Below, one piece after another: positions 17,284-26,635 of a stretch of 64,000 bases of DNA. The notes beneath the pieces are model-generated. The model did not search any database and was not told the DNA's origin. It saw nothing but the letters and a program-made list of their open reading frames with translations. The stretch lies in contig NZ_SJPR01000001.1 of the NCBI RefSeq assembly GCF_007859955.1, forward strand, positions 1,059,590-1,123,589. The letters run 5' to 3'. Made by a program: the position numbers and the translations under genes. The stretch comes from Botrimarina colliarenosi (GTDB lineage: Bacteria > Planctomycetota > Planctomycetia > Pirellulales > Lacipirellulaceae). Position 1 is the first letter of the stretch, and each line of letters opens with the position of its first letter.

Positions 17284-17996
17284 TCGACCCCGTCTACACG
17301 CTCATCATGGCGGCGGCGGTGCTCGCCGGTGGGTTGATGCTCCGCCGCAGCCAGCGGTCGCTGCCGATCGACAAGGCCGACCGCTTGGCGATCGGCGTCG
17401 CTGCCTTCTGCGGCGCGATGCTCGGCTCCAAGGCGCCGTTCGTGCTGGCGGGTGACGCCGCTTGGTGGTCAGCGCCGGCTTGGCTCGCCAATGGCAAGAC
17501 GATCCTCGCCGGCCTCGTCGGCGGTTACTTGGCGGTCGAGTTGGCCAAGTGGGCTCTGGCGATTCGCACCAAGACCGGCGACTCGTTCGCGCCGGCGGTG
17601 GCGGTCGCCGTGGCGATCGGCCGACTCGGCTGCTTCCGCGCCGGGTGCTGCTACGGGGCGCCGACCGACGCTCCCTGGGGGGTCGTCTTTCCGCACGAGG
17701 ACCAGCTGCCGCGTCACCCGACTCAGCTTTATGAGGCAGGCTTCCACGCAGTGATGGCGATCGTGCTCATCACGCTGCAGCGGAGCGGCCGGTTCCGCGG
17801 CCAGTTGCTGAAGCTCTACATCATGAGCTATGCCCTCTACCGGTTGGCGACCGAGACGATTCGGCCCGAGCCGACCTACTTCGCGGGGCTGACCGCCTAC
17901 CAAGCGGCCTGCTTGCTGCTCTTGCCGTTGTTCGCCTTCCTCTGGTGGCGCGACGCCCGCAATATCCCCTCGCCGGACGCGGGCCCGGCGTCTTAG
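17280..17996 (+). CDS. Lgt-like (prolipoprotein diacylglyceryl transferase-related) membrane protein
   Basis: 238 residues with about six to seven membrane helices. It carries GRLGCFRAGCCYG and RHPTQLYEAGF, which match the GRLGNF and RHPSQLYE signatures of Lgt, the enzyme that transfers diacylglycerol from phosphatidylglycerol to lipoproteins. Downstream YALYRLATETIRP keeps the Tyr and Arg equivalent to E. coli Y235 and R239. In place of the FHGGLIG loop there is ILAGLVGG, so the essential His103 appears to be Leu. The protein is also short for Lgt. Its ATG overlaps the stop of the radical SAM gene (ATGA), so the two are translationally coupled. It is probably not the housekeeping Lgt. Confidence 0.85.
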   Translation: MIDPVYTLIMAAAVLAGGLMLRRSQRSLPIDKADRLAIGVAAFCGAMLGSKAPFVLAGDAAWWSAPAWLANGKTILAGLVGGYLAVELAKWALAIRTKTGDSFAPAVAVAVAIGRLGCFRAGCCYGAPTDAPWGVVFPHEDQLPRHPTQLYEAGFHAVMAIVLITLQRSGRFRGQLLKLYIMSYALYRLATETIRPEPTYFAGLTAYQAACLLLLPLFAFLWWRDARNIPSPDAGPAS

Positions 17997-18048
17997 ACCA
18001 AAGCGGTCGATCGGGCCGTCGCGTCTTTTTAGTGACGCGGCGAGCGAC

Positions 18049-19527
18049 TCATGCGAACTCGCCCGCGTCGGATTCCGGTTCGACCAGCTTCGGCTCGATA
18101 ACGCGCATCGAACGCCAGCTGCCGTTCAAGAAGCGGAGCAAGAAGACCATGCCGATCGTGCCGACCCACGCCGAGATGACCCCCCAGCAGCCGTACAGGC
18201 CGGCGTGGGCGACATCCACCATCAGCCAGGTAAGCAACCCGAGCGCGAGGGCCATTACGAGGCTCGTCAGCAGGATGAACCGCGTATCGCCGGCGCCCTT
18301 TAGCGCGCTGACGAAGACGATCGCCATCGCGTCGAGGAAGTTGTAGGCCGCGACGAAGCGGAGCAGCACCAAGGCGGTCGACTCGACGGCGGCGCGCGTC
18401 GTGAGGTCGCCCGACATCGGTTCGCCGGCGAAGAACCCGCTGAGGAACAGCTGCGGGAAGAAGACGAGCCCGATCGAAACGAGCGCCATGTAGGCCCAAC
18501 TGACGTGCAACGCGGTCCAGGTCGCTTGGGCGGCGACGCGGTCGCGGTCCTCGCCCAGGTGCTGGCCCACCAGGATGCTCACCGCCAAGCCGATGCCGAA
18601 GACCGGCATGAACGCTAGCGAACTGATGCTGAAGGTGAGACTGGTCGCCTCGTTCTCGACCGAGCCGAGCCGGCCGACCAGCACGACGAAGACGGTGAAG
18701 CCGAGCACGTCGAGCAGCATCTGCACGCCGGCCGGGCCGCCGAAGTAGAGCAATCGACGGAAGAGTTTCACGTCGAAAATGGCGTGTCCCGTGCCGAACT
18801 CGGCCCGGTAACGTGGCAGGACAAAGATCAGCAAGTAGGTCGCTGCTTTCAGCCATGTGGCGGTGACGGTCGCCCAGCCGGCGCCGGCGATTCCCCAGGC
18901 GGGGAACACCTCGAGGGTCTCGTCGCCCCAGGCGACGGTGAGGCCGAAGATCCACCACCAGTCGAGCAGCACGTTGAGGATCGCGAACACGCTGTCAACG
19001 ATCATCACCACGACGGTCTTTCCGCGGCCGCTGTAGAACGACGACAGCGACTGCGCGAGCAGCATGCCCGGCGCGCCGTAGCAGAGGATCGCGAAGTAGC
19101 GCCCCTCCAGTTCGACGTCGGAAGGGGCGTGCCCCGCCGCGAGGAAGATCGCATCGGCAAAGGGGATCGCCGCCAGCAGGAAGGGACTCGCCGCGAGCGC
19201 GAACCAGACGCCTTGCCAGACGGCGGGGCCGATGCGACGCGGCTGCGCCGAGCCGTGGTACTGGGCGACGAAGGTCGACGTGTACGAGCAAATGCCGAGG
19301 GGCAGACAGAGCGCGGCGAACCAGATCATCGACGCGACGAACGCCGCCGCCATCGCCGCCCCCGACCAGTGGTTGAGGAACATCCGGTCGACGAACGTCA
19401 TGACCGTCCACGATAGGCTCGACACGACCAGCGGCGCGGCGACCGACAGCACCTCGCGGCCGCCGCCGGGGCGGGACCACCAACCGGTGGGGGAGAGCGT
19501 CTCGTTGGCGGTGTTCGTTTCGGACAA
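18049..19527 (-). CDS. MATE-family multidrug/toxin extrusion transporter
   Basis: 492 residues with about twelve hydrophobic segments in two similar halves, as expected of MATE cation-coupled efflux pumps. Typical features include APLVVSSLSWTVMTFVDRMFLNHWSG at the start of repeat 1 and FGIGLAVSILVGQHLGE at the start of repeat 2. The first 25 residues are a soluble tail and the C-terminus ends in a short acidic tail. The substrate is unknown. It is convergent with the Lgt-like gene, with 52 bp between stops. Confidence 0.92.
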   Translation of the reverse strand: MSETNTANETLSPTGWWSRPGGGREVLSVAAPLVVSSLSWTVMTFVDRMFLNHWSGAAMAAAFVASMIWFAALCLPLGICSYTSTFVAQYHGSAQPRRIGPAVWQGVWFALAASPFLLAAIPFADAIFLAAGHAPSDVELEGRYFAILCYGAPGMLLAQSLSSFYSGRGKTVVVMIVDSVFAILNVLLDWWWIFGLTVAWGDETLEVFPAWGIAGAGWATVTATWLKAATYLLIFVLPRYRAEFGTGHAIFDVKLFRRLLYFGGPAGVQMLLDVLGFTVFVVLVGRLGSVENEATSLTFSISSLAFMPVFGIGLAVSILVGQHLGEDRDRVAAQATWTALHVSWAYMALVSIGLVFFPQLFLSGFFAGEPMSGDLTTRAAVESTALVLLRFVAAYNFLDAMAIVFVSALKGAGDTRFILLTSLVMALALGLLTWLMVDVAHAGLYGCWGVISAWVGTIGMVFLLRFLNGSWRSMRVIEPKLVEPESDAGEFA

Positions 19528-19693
19528 CTGGAAGCTCCTTCTTCTTCGGCGTCCGTCCTACCCGGCGGGCGGTCGGGGCGCCGCGGCGGTCCGTCGGCGG
19601 CGGGAGAGTGACCGGCGCGCCGCCCCCCTCCGTGCTGCGAGCGTAGCGTGCCGAGAGACGACACGGGAGCCAGCGATCAGGTTCGCCCTTCGA

Positions 19694-21085
19694 TCATTCG
19701 AAATCGGCGAAGGGGTCGTCCGTATCGGCCGGGGCGTCGTCCCCACCGCCGGCGGGGGCGAACGGATCGAAGGGATTGCCGGCGGGTTCGGCGTCGGCTG
19801 GTTCTTCGGCGGGCTCGTCGGCGGGGCCCTCGACAAAGTCGGCGGGCTCGTCGGTTGTCGTGACCGGCTCGTCCGCGGCGGGCGGAACCTCGTCATTGGG
19901 CTCGGCGGCCCCGTCGTGGCGCCACGGCGACGCGAGCCCCGCCTCGTGGAAGCACTGGATCAGCCCTTCCGCGGAGACGAAGTACAGACGGTCGTTCTGG
20001 GTGTTGGCGATCGGCGTCAGCGCGCCGACGGCGGGCCAACTGGCCACGGGCCTGCCGGTGGCGACGTCGAGCACCCCCACGGCGCCGTCGGGCGTCACGG
20101 TATAGACCCGCTTGTCGGTGGCCGAGACAAAGTCGCTGAGCCCTTCGACGGTCCAGAGGTGTTCGCCGGTCGCCGCGTCGTAGGCCCAAATCGCGGGGGC
20201 AGCGGTTTGGATGAAAGCGACGCCGCCGGCGACGACGATTGGCTTGTGCACGGAGCCGCCGACCGTCGCCCGCCATGCGGGGCGGCCCCGGTCCGCCTCG
20301 AGGGCGTGAATCACGCCATCAACGCCGGCCACGTAGAGCATGCCGTCGACGAGCATCGGCGAAGCCGCGAGCGGCTCGCCGGCCTCGAACCGATAGATCG
20401 CGCCCCCTTTGCCGACCGGCGCCGCGTAGATCTCTCCACGGACCGTTGACCAGATGACGCGTCCATCGCCGACGACAGGGGACGCCTCGAGCTGGCCCGG
20501 CGACGCGATGATGTAGGGAACGCCGCGCTCTTGGTTGAGCGGATAGGCAAGCAACCGGCCGCTGACCGCGGGGACGTAGACATAGTCGTCACCGAGCACC
20601 GGCGCCGAAGCGGGCGAACCGGAGGCCTCGATGGCCATCTCGGACTCGACGCCTCGCTCGACCTCACGCAGCACGTGCAGCGTCGATCCGATGGTGACGG
20701 CGCAGCGAACGAGGGTGGTGTCGGCGCCGTCGGCGTCCTTCACCGTGACACGCGACACCGTTGGGCCGAGCACGACGGTCGAACCGCCCGAGCCGAGCCG
20801 CGTCGACCAGCGGGTCGCGCCGGTCTCGGCGTCGAACGCCTGGAGGACGCCGGCCGAAGTGAGCACATAAAGCGAGTCGCCCGATAGCTGGGCGCCGACG
20901 GTCTCCTGCGTCGCGGGGTCGAGCGCCGCTTGGGTGAACCACGCCCGCTCTAGGCCCGCCATTTCCGCCGTGTGCTTGGCGACGACGCGGGACTCCGCGG
21001 GCGACGCTAGCAAGGCTCCCAGCAGCGCCACGAACGGGACAAACCGGCAAAATCCGTCGGACAGCGGGCGGGAGGATCGCGGCAT
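19694..21085 (-). CDS. Secreted PQQ-like beta-propeller repeat protein
   Basis: 463 residues: signal peptide (LLGALLASPAESR), then repeated propeller blades with the tell-tale pattern of GxxYxxxxxGxLxAxDxxTGxxxW. Examples are LQAFDAETGATRWSTRLG, IHALEADRGRPAWRATVG and IWAYDAATGEHLWTVEG. The fold is like BamB or the PQQ dehydrogenases, but the quinone-binding residues of dehydrogenases are not evident, so it is likely a binding or scaffold propeller. The last 80 residues are Pro/Asp/Glu/Ala-rich and disordered. Divergent from the large gene that follows. Confidence 0.88.
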   Translation of the reverse strand: MPRSSRPLSDGFCRFVPFVALLGALLASPAESRVVAKHTAEMAGLERAWFTQAALDPATQETVGAQLSGDSLYVLTSAGVLQAFDAETGATRWSTRLGSGGSTVVLGPTVSRVTVKDADGADTTLVRCAVTIGSTLHVLREVERGVESEMAIEASGSPASAPVLGDDYVYVPAVSGRLLAYPLNQERGVPYIIASPGQLEASPVVGDGRVIWSTVRGEIYAAPVGKGGAIYRFEAGEPLAASPMLVDGMLYVAGVDGVIHALEADRGRPAWRATVGGSVHKPIVVAGGVAFIQTAAPAIWAYDAATGEHLWTVEGLSDFVSATDKRVYTVTPDGAVGVLDVATGRPVASWPAVGALTPIANTQNDRLYFVSAEGLIQCFHEAGLASPWRHDGAAEPNDEVPPAADEPVTTTDEPADFVEGPADEPAEEPADAEPAGNPFDPFAPAGGGDDAPADTDDPFADFE

Positions 21086-21322
21086 CGGATTGGTCCAGCA
21101 GGGGGCTTCAACGGGTGCAGAGAGGGCACCGGCCGGGGGCGGCGCGGGTCCCTGTCATAGTAATCGGGGCCGCGAACGGCTGCACGCGTCCGGTCGCAAC
21201 GCCGGCCAGCGGCTAGACCCTGCCCGGCGCGACTCCTACATTGCGCGCTACCCGGACCGTTGCGCACTGGGGGGCAAACGCCCCCAGGCCCCCCTTTTTC
21301 GCTACTCGCCCCCCCTGCCCGT

Positions 21323-24300
21323 ATGACCGCCCAGCCCGACGATCCGCGGGAACGGCGCGCCCAGTCCGAGCGAGAGGTGCTGGGGTACCTCAACTTTTCA
21401 TCGGGCGCGACCGACGGCGGCTTCCTGACGGCCGTCAACGAGCTCTTCGCCCTGGAAGAGTCGGTCGCCGCCAACGCGGGGCCGGCGCCGGTCGATCGCG
21501 TCCTGTCGAATCTGGCCCACCGGTTAGAGACGCTCCGCGCCGAGGGGAAGGCCTTCGCCGACGCCGAGCAGGCCCTCGGAGTCCTGCGGCTCACCGGGCA
21601 GTTCCGCCAGGTCTACAGCCGCTTCCACGCCGACCTCTTGTGGGGCCGCGAGGACCACGAGCTGTGGCGTCCCTTCTTCCTGGGGCGGGTCTTCGAGGCG
21701 ATCCTCAGCCAGGGGGCGCCGTGGGACGACGCCGCCCTCAACGCGGCCCGCGACCGCCTCGACGACTACATCGGCTACCGCCCGATCGCGGTCCTCGAGA
21801 CCGACCAGAAGATCGAGCCCTACCGCCACGAGTGGATCCGCCCGATCCCGCTCTACATCGCGCAGGCCGGCGTCGCCCACGGCCGGCGCCACGACTTGAT
21901 CGTGCGGACCCTTAAGGTGCTCCGCGAGACCGACGACGGGATCCTCCGCGCCGCCTACTTCGACCCCGACCACTTGGACGAACTGGCGCTCGACCCCCGG
22001 GCGTACGATTTCGATCACCCGGCGCACAAACGGCCCAACCACCACTTCGGGTTGTGGGACCCGAACCACATCGACTCCAGCGGTTACTACCGGCGCTTCG
22101 TCCTCCAGCCGGTGGTGCTCGACGCCCTCTGCGCCCGCGTCGAACAAGACGCGGGCGACCGACCCGACGGCAGCTTCGCGCGCGACGAGCTGCTCGACGA
22201 GGCCGCGGCGGTGCTGGCCGGCACCATCTTGATGGCGTCGGGCGTCAGTGGGTCGGGCCCCACCGCCCACAGCGGCGAAGAGACCCTCGCCACGCTCCTG
22301 CCACAGATCGCCGCTTACCGCGACCGGTTCTACGCTGACTTGCTTTCGCGGGTCGGCGGCGACCACGGCGAGCGCCTCCGCCGCGAGGCGGAACGCCTCC
22401 ACCAGCCGTTCGCCGGCGCCCGCCAGCACCTCAACCAGGCGATCGCTCGTCGCCGCGCCGAACAGCTGCAGCGCGTGCGGCTCGCCCGCGTCTACGCCCG
22501 GATGGGGGCGGCCAACTCGGCGCTCGAGCAGGCGAACGAAGTGCGGGTCGCCTCGTCGCGGATCCTCTGCAAGATCTACTGCAAGCTCACCGCCGGGCAC
22601 CAAGCGCTCGACGCCCATGACCTGGCTGTCACCGCCGAGTTGACGCCCGAGATCGAGGACCTGCTGGAGCGGGGCATCGAGTGCGGCGCGCTGGTCGATC
22701 CGTGGAACGTCGTCGGGTTTGGCGGCAACTACAGCCTGTTCCCTTCGATCGAGAACACGATCCACGACTACCGCGTCGACGACTTGATCCAGGTGGTCGA
22801 GCAGCTGCTTGGCCTCTGCGCCCGCGCTTGGAGCGAGGCGGCGGCGGTCGACGACTCGGAGTACGAACGGTTCTTCTCGACAACGCTCGAACGGATCGCG
22901 ATCTGGTGGGATCAATTCGCGACGCCGATGGTGAGCGGCGTCCGGCGGCTGCTCGCTAAAGAAGTGGAGGTCTCGACGAACCTCGTCGCCGGGGCGTTGA
23001 ACGCCTGGCACAAGGCGGGCGCCGCGGCGGGCGACATCGCCTTCTGGGGCATGTTCGTTGACCAGTTCGACTCACCGAAGGCGTTCCAGCAGGTGGTCGA
23101 GGCGCTGCTCGAGAAGGGCGACCTCGTGGCGTCGATGGCGCTGCTCATGCGCTGGGTCTGCCAAGTCGATCTGACGCCGCTCGACGACGGCGACGCGTCG
23201 TTCCACCCGCTCGCCGAGCGCTGGCTACGGCTCGTCGAGAAGCGGGGCGAAGAGACGGGCGAGGACCAGTGGCCGTTGGTCGCGAAGTTCTTCGCCCACC
23301 TCGAGGCCAACGCCGAAGAACTCTGGGACGCCCCCCGGTTCGAGCTCGGTATGCGGCGTGACGACGACGATGACGACTCGCTGCTCGATGAGCTGCTGGG
23401 TGACGACGAGGACGATGACGACGACGACCTCTTCGGCTTCGGCGACGAGGACCCCGACTTCGAGGGTTCGGAGTTTGACCCCGACGACGAGTTCGACGAC
23501 GAAGAAGACGACGACCTGGGCCTCTTCGGCGCCGCCTACGACGGCGTCATTTTCGAGGATAGCAGCGACGACGGCGTCGAAGGCGCCCTCTTCGAGCCCG
23601 ACGGCGACGAGACCCGTCTGGAGTTCGAAGACGAGGCCGAACGCCTCGAGGGACGCTTGGCGTTCCTCAACACCGTGTCGCGGTTGTGGAAGCACGCCGC
23701 CGTCGTCTGGGGCGTCCGCGGGGCGGCGTCCGACGGCCGCGCCGAGACCATCGCCAGCTGGCGCCGCATGGCGACCCAGCGGGGCGGTCAGCTGACCCAA
23801 CTGCTCGAGTCGGTCCATACCCACCGGTTGCCGCAGCCTATGGGCGACCACGAGTCGATGGTCGAGTACGACCGCCTGCGGACCATCAAGGACGCGATCG
23901 TCGAAGGGGTGATCACCACCTGTGTCGAAGCGGCCGACGCGGCTCGGCTGCTCCGCGCGGCGGCCGGGGCGATGGCGGCCGACGACCCGGCCCATTCCGA
24001 TCCGATCCATTCCGATCCGGCCCAGCCCGATACCAACAATCCCGATGCGGCGAGCCCCGACACCCCCAAGGCGGTCGGCGCGGCGGTTGGCGTGCTCCGG
24101 GCGGTTTTGCTCGCCGACGCGGACGGCGTCCGCCATCACTGGCCACAACTCAGCAACGCCCTGGCCGGCGAGGAGTTGCTCTACATCCCGATTAGCCGCG
24201 GCGGCGATCCCCGCAAGATCGTCCGCGTCCGCGTCCTGCACCGATTGATCAGCGACCTGCTGGCGTGGATGCCGCGGCTGGGGCTGATCCGCGAGACCAC

Positions 24301-25450
24301 CCGGCTGCTCGAGGTGGCCCAAGGGATGGAGACCGACCACCCGGTCGGCCGCGGCGCCGTCACGGAGTACGACCGCCTATTCGAGGCGGGCTACGCGTCG
24401 ATCGTCCGCTGCCTGGTCGCGTCGAGCGAGTCGTGGCGGATCACCGAGCGCGTCGAAGAGGCGGGCGACGACGCGGCCGACGTCATGCTCGTCGAAGCGC
24501 TGCAAGACCTGACCGAGGCCGAGCTCGGCCGCTGGCTGGCCCACAGCAAGACCGTGCGGCTAAGCGTCGTCGAGCGCCTCGGCGATCCGCGCGAGTGGGA
24601 ACGCTTTGTCCGCTTCGTGGAAGAGTTCGGCGAGGACTTGTTCACCCAGCGCTTCCTGACGCTCAGCAACCTGCGGGCGATCCTGCATCAGAAGGTGGGC
24701 GTCTGGCTCGACAACCTCCGCGAAGAGCCCCCGGCCGACGCGCCGAAGCTCGTCGAAGCGATCGACGCGGGGATCGGGCGCGAAGAGGCGATCCGCCACC
24801 TGACCGTTGCGATCGAGGCGGTGGTCGAGAATTACGCCGTCTACCGCGACTACAACGCGACGACGACCCAGTCCGACCACGGCGAGATGCTGCACGCGCT
24901 CGTCGATTTCTTGCGGCTGAAGAACGCCTATGACCGGGTCGCCTGGAACCTCAAGCCGGTGGCCCTGGCCCACCGCATCTTGGTAGAGAGCGGCCGCTCG
25001 ACCGCCGCGGCGCTGTGGCGTAGCGCGGTCGAGGAGCGGACGCGCGAAGCGGCCGACCAGCACCAGCGGGGGCTCGAGCAATTGGCCCAGCGTTACGGCA
25101 TGCGGTTACCAACGGTCTCGCAGCGGTTGGCCGAGCGGTTCGTCCGGCCGCTGACGATCGACTTGCTCCGCTCGCTCGTCGGTCCCGCCATGGGCGCCGA
25201 CGCAGCGGTCGACCCGAGCGAGGCGTTCGCATCGCTCGAGATCGAGGTCGCGATGCTCCTCGCCGAAGCGGGCGGGGCGGGGCTCGACCTGCCCGACTGG
25301 GTCGAGGCGCTCGAGGAAGAAGCCGAACAACAGCAACGCTTGCTGCGCCGGGGCGAGGACGAGGCCGACGACCCGCTCCGCCGCATCGAGCAGGCGCACC
25401 TCTCGTGGGACGAGACCCAGCGGCAGCTCGGCGTCGAGGACGAAGCGTAG
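21323..25450 (+). CDS. Very large helical protein of unknown function with acidic tract
   Basis: 1375 residues with no signal peptide, no membrane segment and no family I recognise. Composition is strongly helical (long Ala/Leu/Glu/Arg stretches), so a helical-repeat scaffold is plausible. Near residues 677-775 there is a dense Asp/Glu tract (runs of five or six Asp mixed with Phe and Leu) that could bind metal or a basic partner. A short tandem SDP motif lies near residue 895. Start MTAQPDDP is chosen over the 21-codon upstream extension, which is Pro/Arg-rich. Coding throughout on the plus strand; long minus-strand frames are shadows. Probably cytoplasmic. Confidence 0.85.
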   Translation: MTAQPDDPRERRAQSEREVLGYLNFSSGATDGGFLTAVNELFALEESVAANAGPAPVDRVLSNLAHRLETLRAEGKAFADAEQALGVLRLTGQFRQVYSRFHADLLWGREDHELWRPFFLGRVFEAILSQGAPWDDAALNAARDRLDDYIGYRPIAVLETDQKIEPYRHEWIRPIPLYIAQAGVAHGRRHDLIVRTLKVLRETDDGILRAAYFDPDHLDELALDPRAYDFDHPAHKRPNHHFGLWDPNHIDSSGYYRRFVLQPVVLDALCARVEQDAGDRPDGSFARDELLDEAAAVLAGTILMASGVSGSGPTAHSGEETLATLLPQIAAYRDRFYADLLSRVGGDHGERLRREAERLHQPFAGARQHLNQAIARRRAEQLQRVRLARVYARMGAANSALEQANEVRVASSRILCKIYCKLTAGHQALDAHDLAVTAELTPEIEDLLERGIECGALVDPWNVVGFGGNYSLFPSIENTIHDYRVDDLIQVVEQLLGLCARAWSEAAAVDDSEYERFFSTTLERIAIWWDQFATPMVSGVRRLLAKEVEVSTNLVAGALNAWHKAGAAAGDIAFWGMFVDQFDSPKAFQQVVEALLEKGDLVASMALLMRWVCQVDLTPLDDGDASFHPLAERWLRLVEKRGEETGEDQWPLVAKFFAHLEANAEELWDAPRFELGMRRDDDDDDSLLDELLGDDEDDDDDDLFGFGDEDPDFEGSEFDPDDEFDDEEDDDLGLFGAAYDGVIFEDSSDDGVEGALFEPDGDETRLEFEDEAERLEGRLAFLNTVSRLWKHAAVVWGVRGAASDGRAETIASWRRMATQRGGQLTQLLESVHTHRLPQPMGDHESMVEYDRLRTIKDAIVEGVITTCVEAADAARLLRAAAGAMAADDPAHSDPIHSDPAQPDTNNPDAASPDTPKAVGAAVGVLRAVLLADADGVRHHWPQLSNALAGEELLYIPISRGGDPRKIVRVRVLHRLISDLLAWMPRLGLIRETTRLLEVAQGMETDHPVGRGAVTEYDRLFEAGYASIVRCLVASSESWRITERVEEAGDDAADVMLVEALQDLTEAELGRWLAHSKTVRLSVVERLGDPREWERFVRFVEEFGEDLFTQRFLTLSNLRAILHQKVGVWLDNLREEPPADAPKLVEAIDAGIGREEAIRHLTVAIEAVVENYAVYRDYNATTTQSDHGEMLHALVDFLRLKNAYDRVAWNLKPVALAHRILVESGRSTAAALWRSAVEERTREAADQHQRGLEQLAQRYGMRLPTVSQRLAERFVRPLTIDLLRSLVGPAMGADAAVDPSEAFASLEIEVAMLLAEAGGAGLDLPDWVEALEEEAEQQQRLLRRGEDEADDPLRRIEQAHLSWDETQRQLGVEDEA

Positions 25451-25481
25451 CTGAGCTGTCACGCACTCGTAACAAGAAAGC

Positions 25482-25563
25482 AGCGAGCCGGGAGGCGTCA
25501 GCCCCCGGAGTGAAGCGGGTACCCGGCGCCCTCCGGGGGCTGACGCCTCCCGGCTCGCTTTTT
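25482..25563 (+). terminator. Inverted repeat, family C, acting as terminator
   Basis: 29-bp arms (25482-25510 and 25531-25559; AGCGAGCCGGGAGGCGTCAG outward) followed by a run of five T on the plus strand, about 30 bases after the large gene's stop codon. A diverged relative is at 47790-47846. Confidence 0.8.
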
Positions 25564-25641
25564 GCAAAGGTCAATTCGCTCTTGCAGCGGGCGGGCGGGT
25601 TGCGAGACGCTATCGGCGTCACTCCCCCGCAAGGACGCGCC

Positions 25642-26487
25642 GTGAACGCCTTCCCCCGACTGCTCGCCATCGCCGCCCTCCTCGCGCCGGCCCCCGCCGC
25701 CGCCGATTCCGCCACGTTCGGACGCCGCAAAGCAGCGGTCGGCGACGCTATCGAGCAATCGATCGCGATCACCCTACGACTCGACACCACGTCGCGGCAG
25801 GGCGAAGCGATCCTCGACCAGGCGACGAGCGAGGTCGAACGCCGCCAACGTCGCCGTGTGACGGCCCAAGCTTTGCAAGACGGCCGCGTCGTCGCCGCCG
25901 AGGTGCGGTTCTTCGAGGCGGCGAGCACCCACAACGGCGCCACGGCCACCGAGCCGGTCGCGGACAAGTCCTACCGCTGCGTCCGCGAGGGAGAGAAGCT
26001 CCTGGTCACCAACGCCGAGGGCGTGGTCCCGCCGCTCGACGAGTACGCGCTGGTCGTCCGGGCGATGGAGACGCTCGGCACAGCGAGCCCGCTGGCGGAG
26101 TTTCTCGCCGGCCGCACCGTCGCGATCGGCGAGCGACTCGAACTCCCCGCCGAGCTCGCGCAACGCACGCTGGGATTCGACAAGAAGATCGGCACGGTCG
26201 ACAGCTTTGCGCTGACGCTCAACGAGATCGGCGCCGTCGAGGGCCGCCGCGTCGCGCGCTTCGCGGCGACGATCGAGGCGTCGGGCGGGGGCACGGGCCA
26301 GATGGGGCTCTTCATCGACGGGACGTTCGACATCGAAGAGGCGACCTGCCGCGTTGTCGCCGCCGAGTTGTCGGGGCCGATCGCGATGAGCGGCCTTCGC
26401 GGCGTCGGCGTCGTGGCGCACCAACTCGACGGCCGCGGCCGCATGCAGATGGAGCTCACCGCCCGCTACCGCGACGCGGTGCGGTAG
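25642..26487 (+). CDS. Secreted protein of unknown function
   Basis: 281 residues with a short signal peptide (LLAIAALLAPAPAAADS). The start is GTG, preceded by AAGGA seven bases upstream; no ATG fits the signal peptide. The body is a mixed alpha/beta sequence (for example ALTLNEIGAVEGRRVARFAATIEASG) without a recognisable domain, and ends with a beta-rich MQMELTARYRDAVR. It resembles lipid- or polymer-binding periplasmic folds only by general character. It follows a terminator, so it has its own promoter. Confidence 0.75.
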   Translation: MNAFPRLLAIAALLAPAPAAADSATFGRRKAAVGDAIEQSIAITLRLDTTSRQGEAILDQATSEVERRQRRRVTAQALQDGRVVAAEVRFFEAASTHNGATATEPVADKSYRCVREGEKLLVTNAEGVVPPLDEYALVVRAMETLGTASPLAEFLAGRTVAIGERLELPAELAQRTLGFDKKIGTVDSFALTLNEIGAVEGRRVARFAATIEASGGGTGQMGLFIDGTFDIEEATCRVVAAELSGPIAMSGLRGVGVVAHQLDGRGRMQMELTARYRDAVR

Positions 26488-26505
26488 CGGAGAGAACGCC
26501 CGCAC

Positions 26506-26628
26506 TCTCCCCCCTCCTTTTCAGGGAGGGGCCAGGGGACGGTGAAGCTGTTCAGGACAAGAAAACATTCCTGTGATGAACGCCGCGACCCTCCCCTAAC
26601 CCCTCCCTGAAAAGGAGGGGGAGTTTTT
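26506..26628 (+). repeat. Intergenic inverted repeat, family D, copy 1
   Basis: Arms of about 38 bp (26506-26543 and 26587-26624), CCCCTCCTTTTCAGGGAGGG outward, with a 43-base loop and a T-run just after the right arm. It lies between convergent genes. A closely related copy is at 30855-30968. Confidence 0.85.
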
Positions 26629-26635
26629 GGTGGGG

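Noticed and set aside
21524-23011. 495-codon minus-strand frame
   Set aside because: Antisense of the 1375-residue gene; composition is Val/Asp/Arg/Gln-skewed as expected for a shadow.
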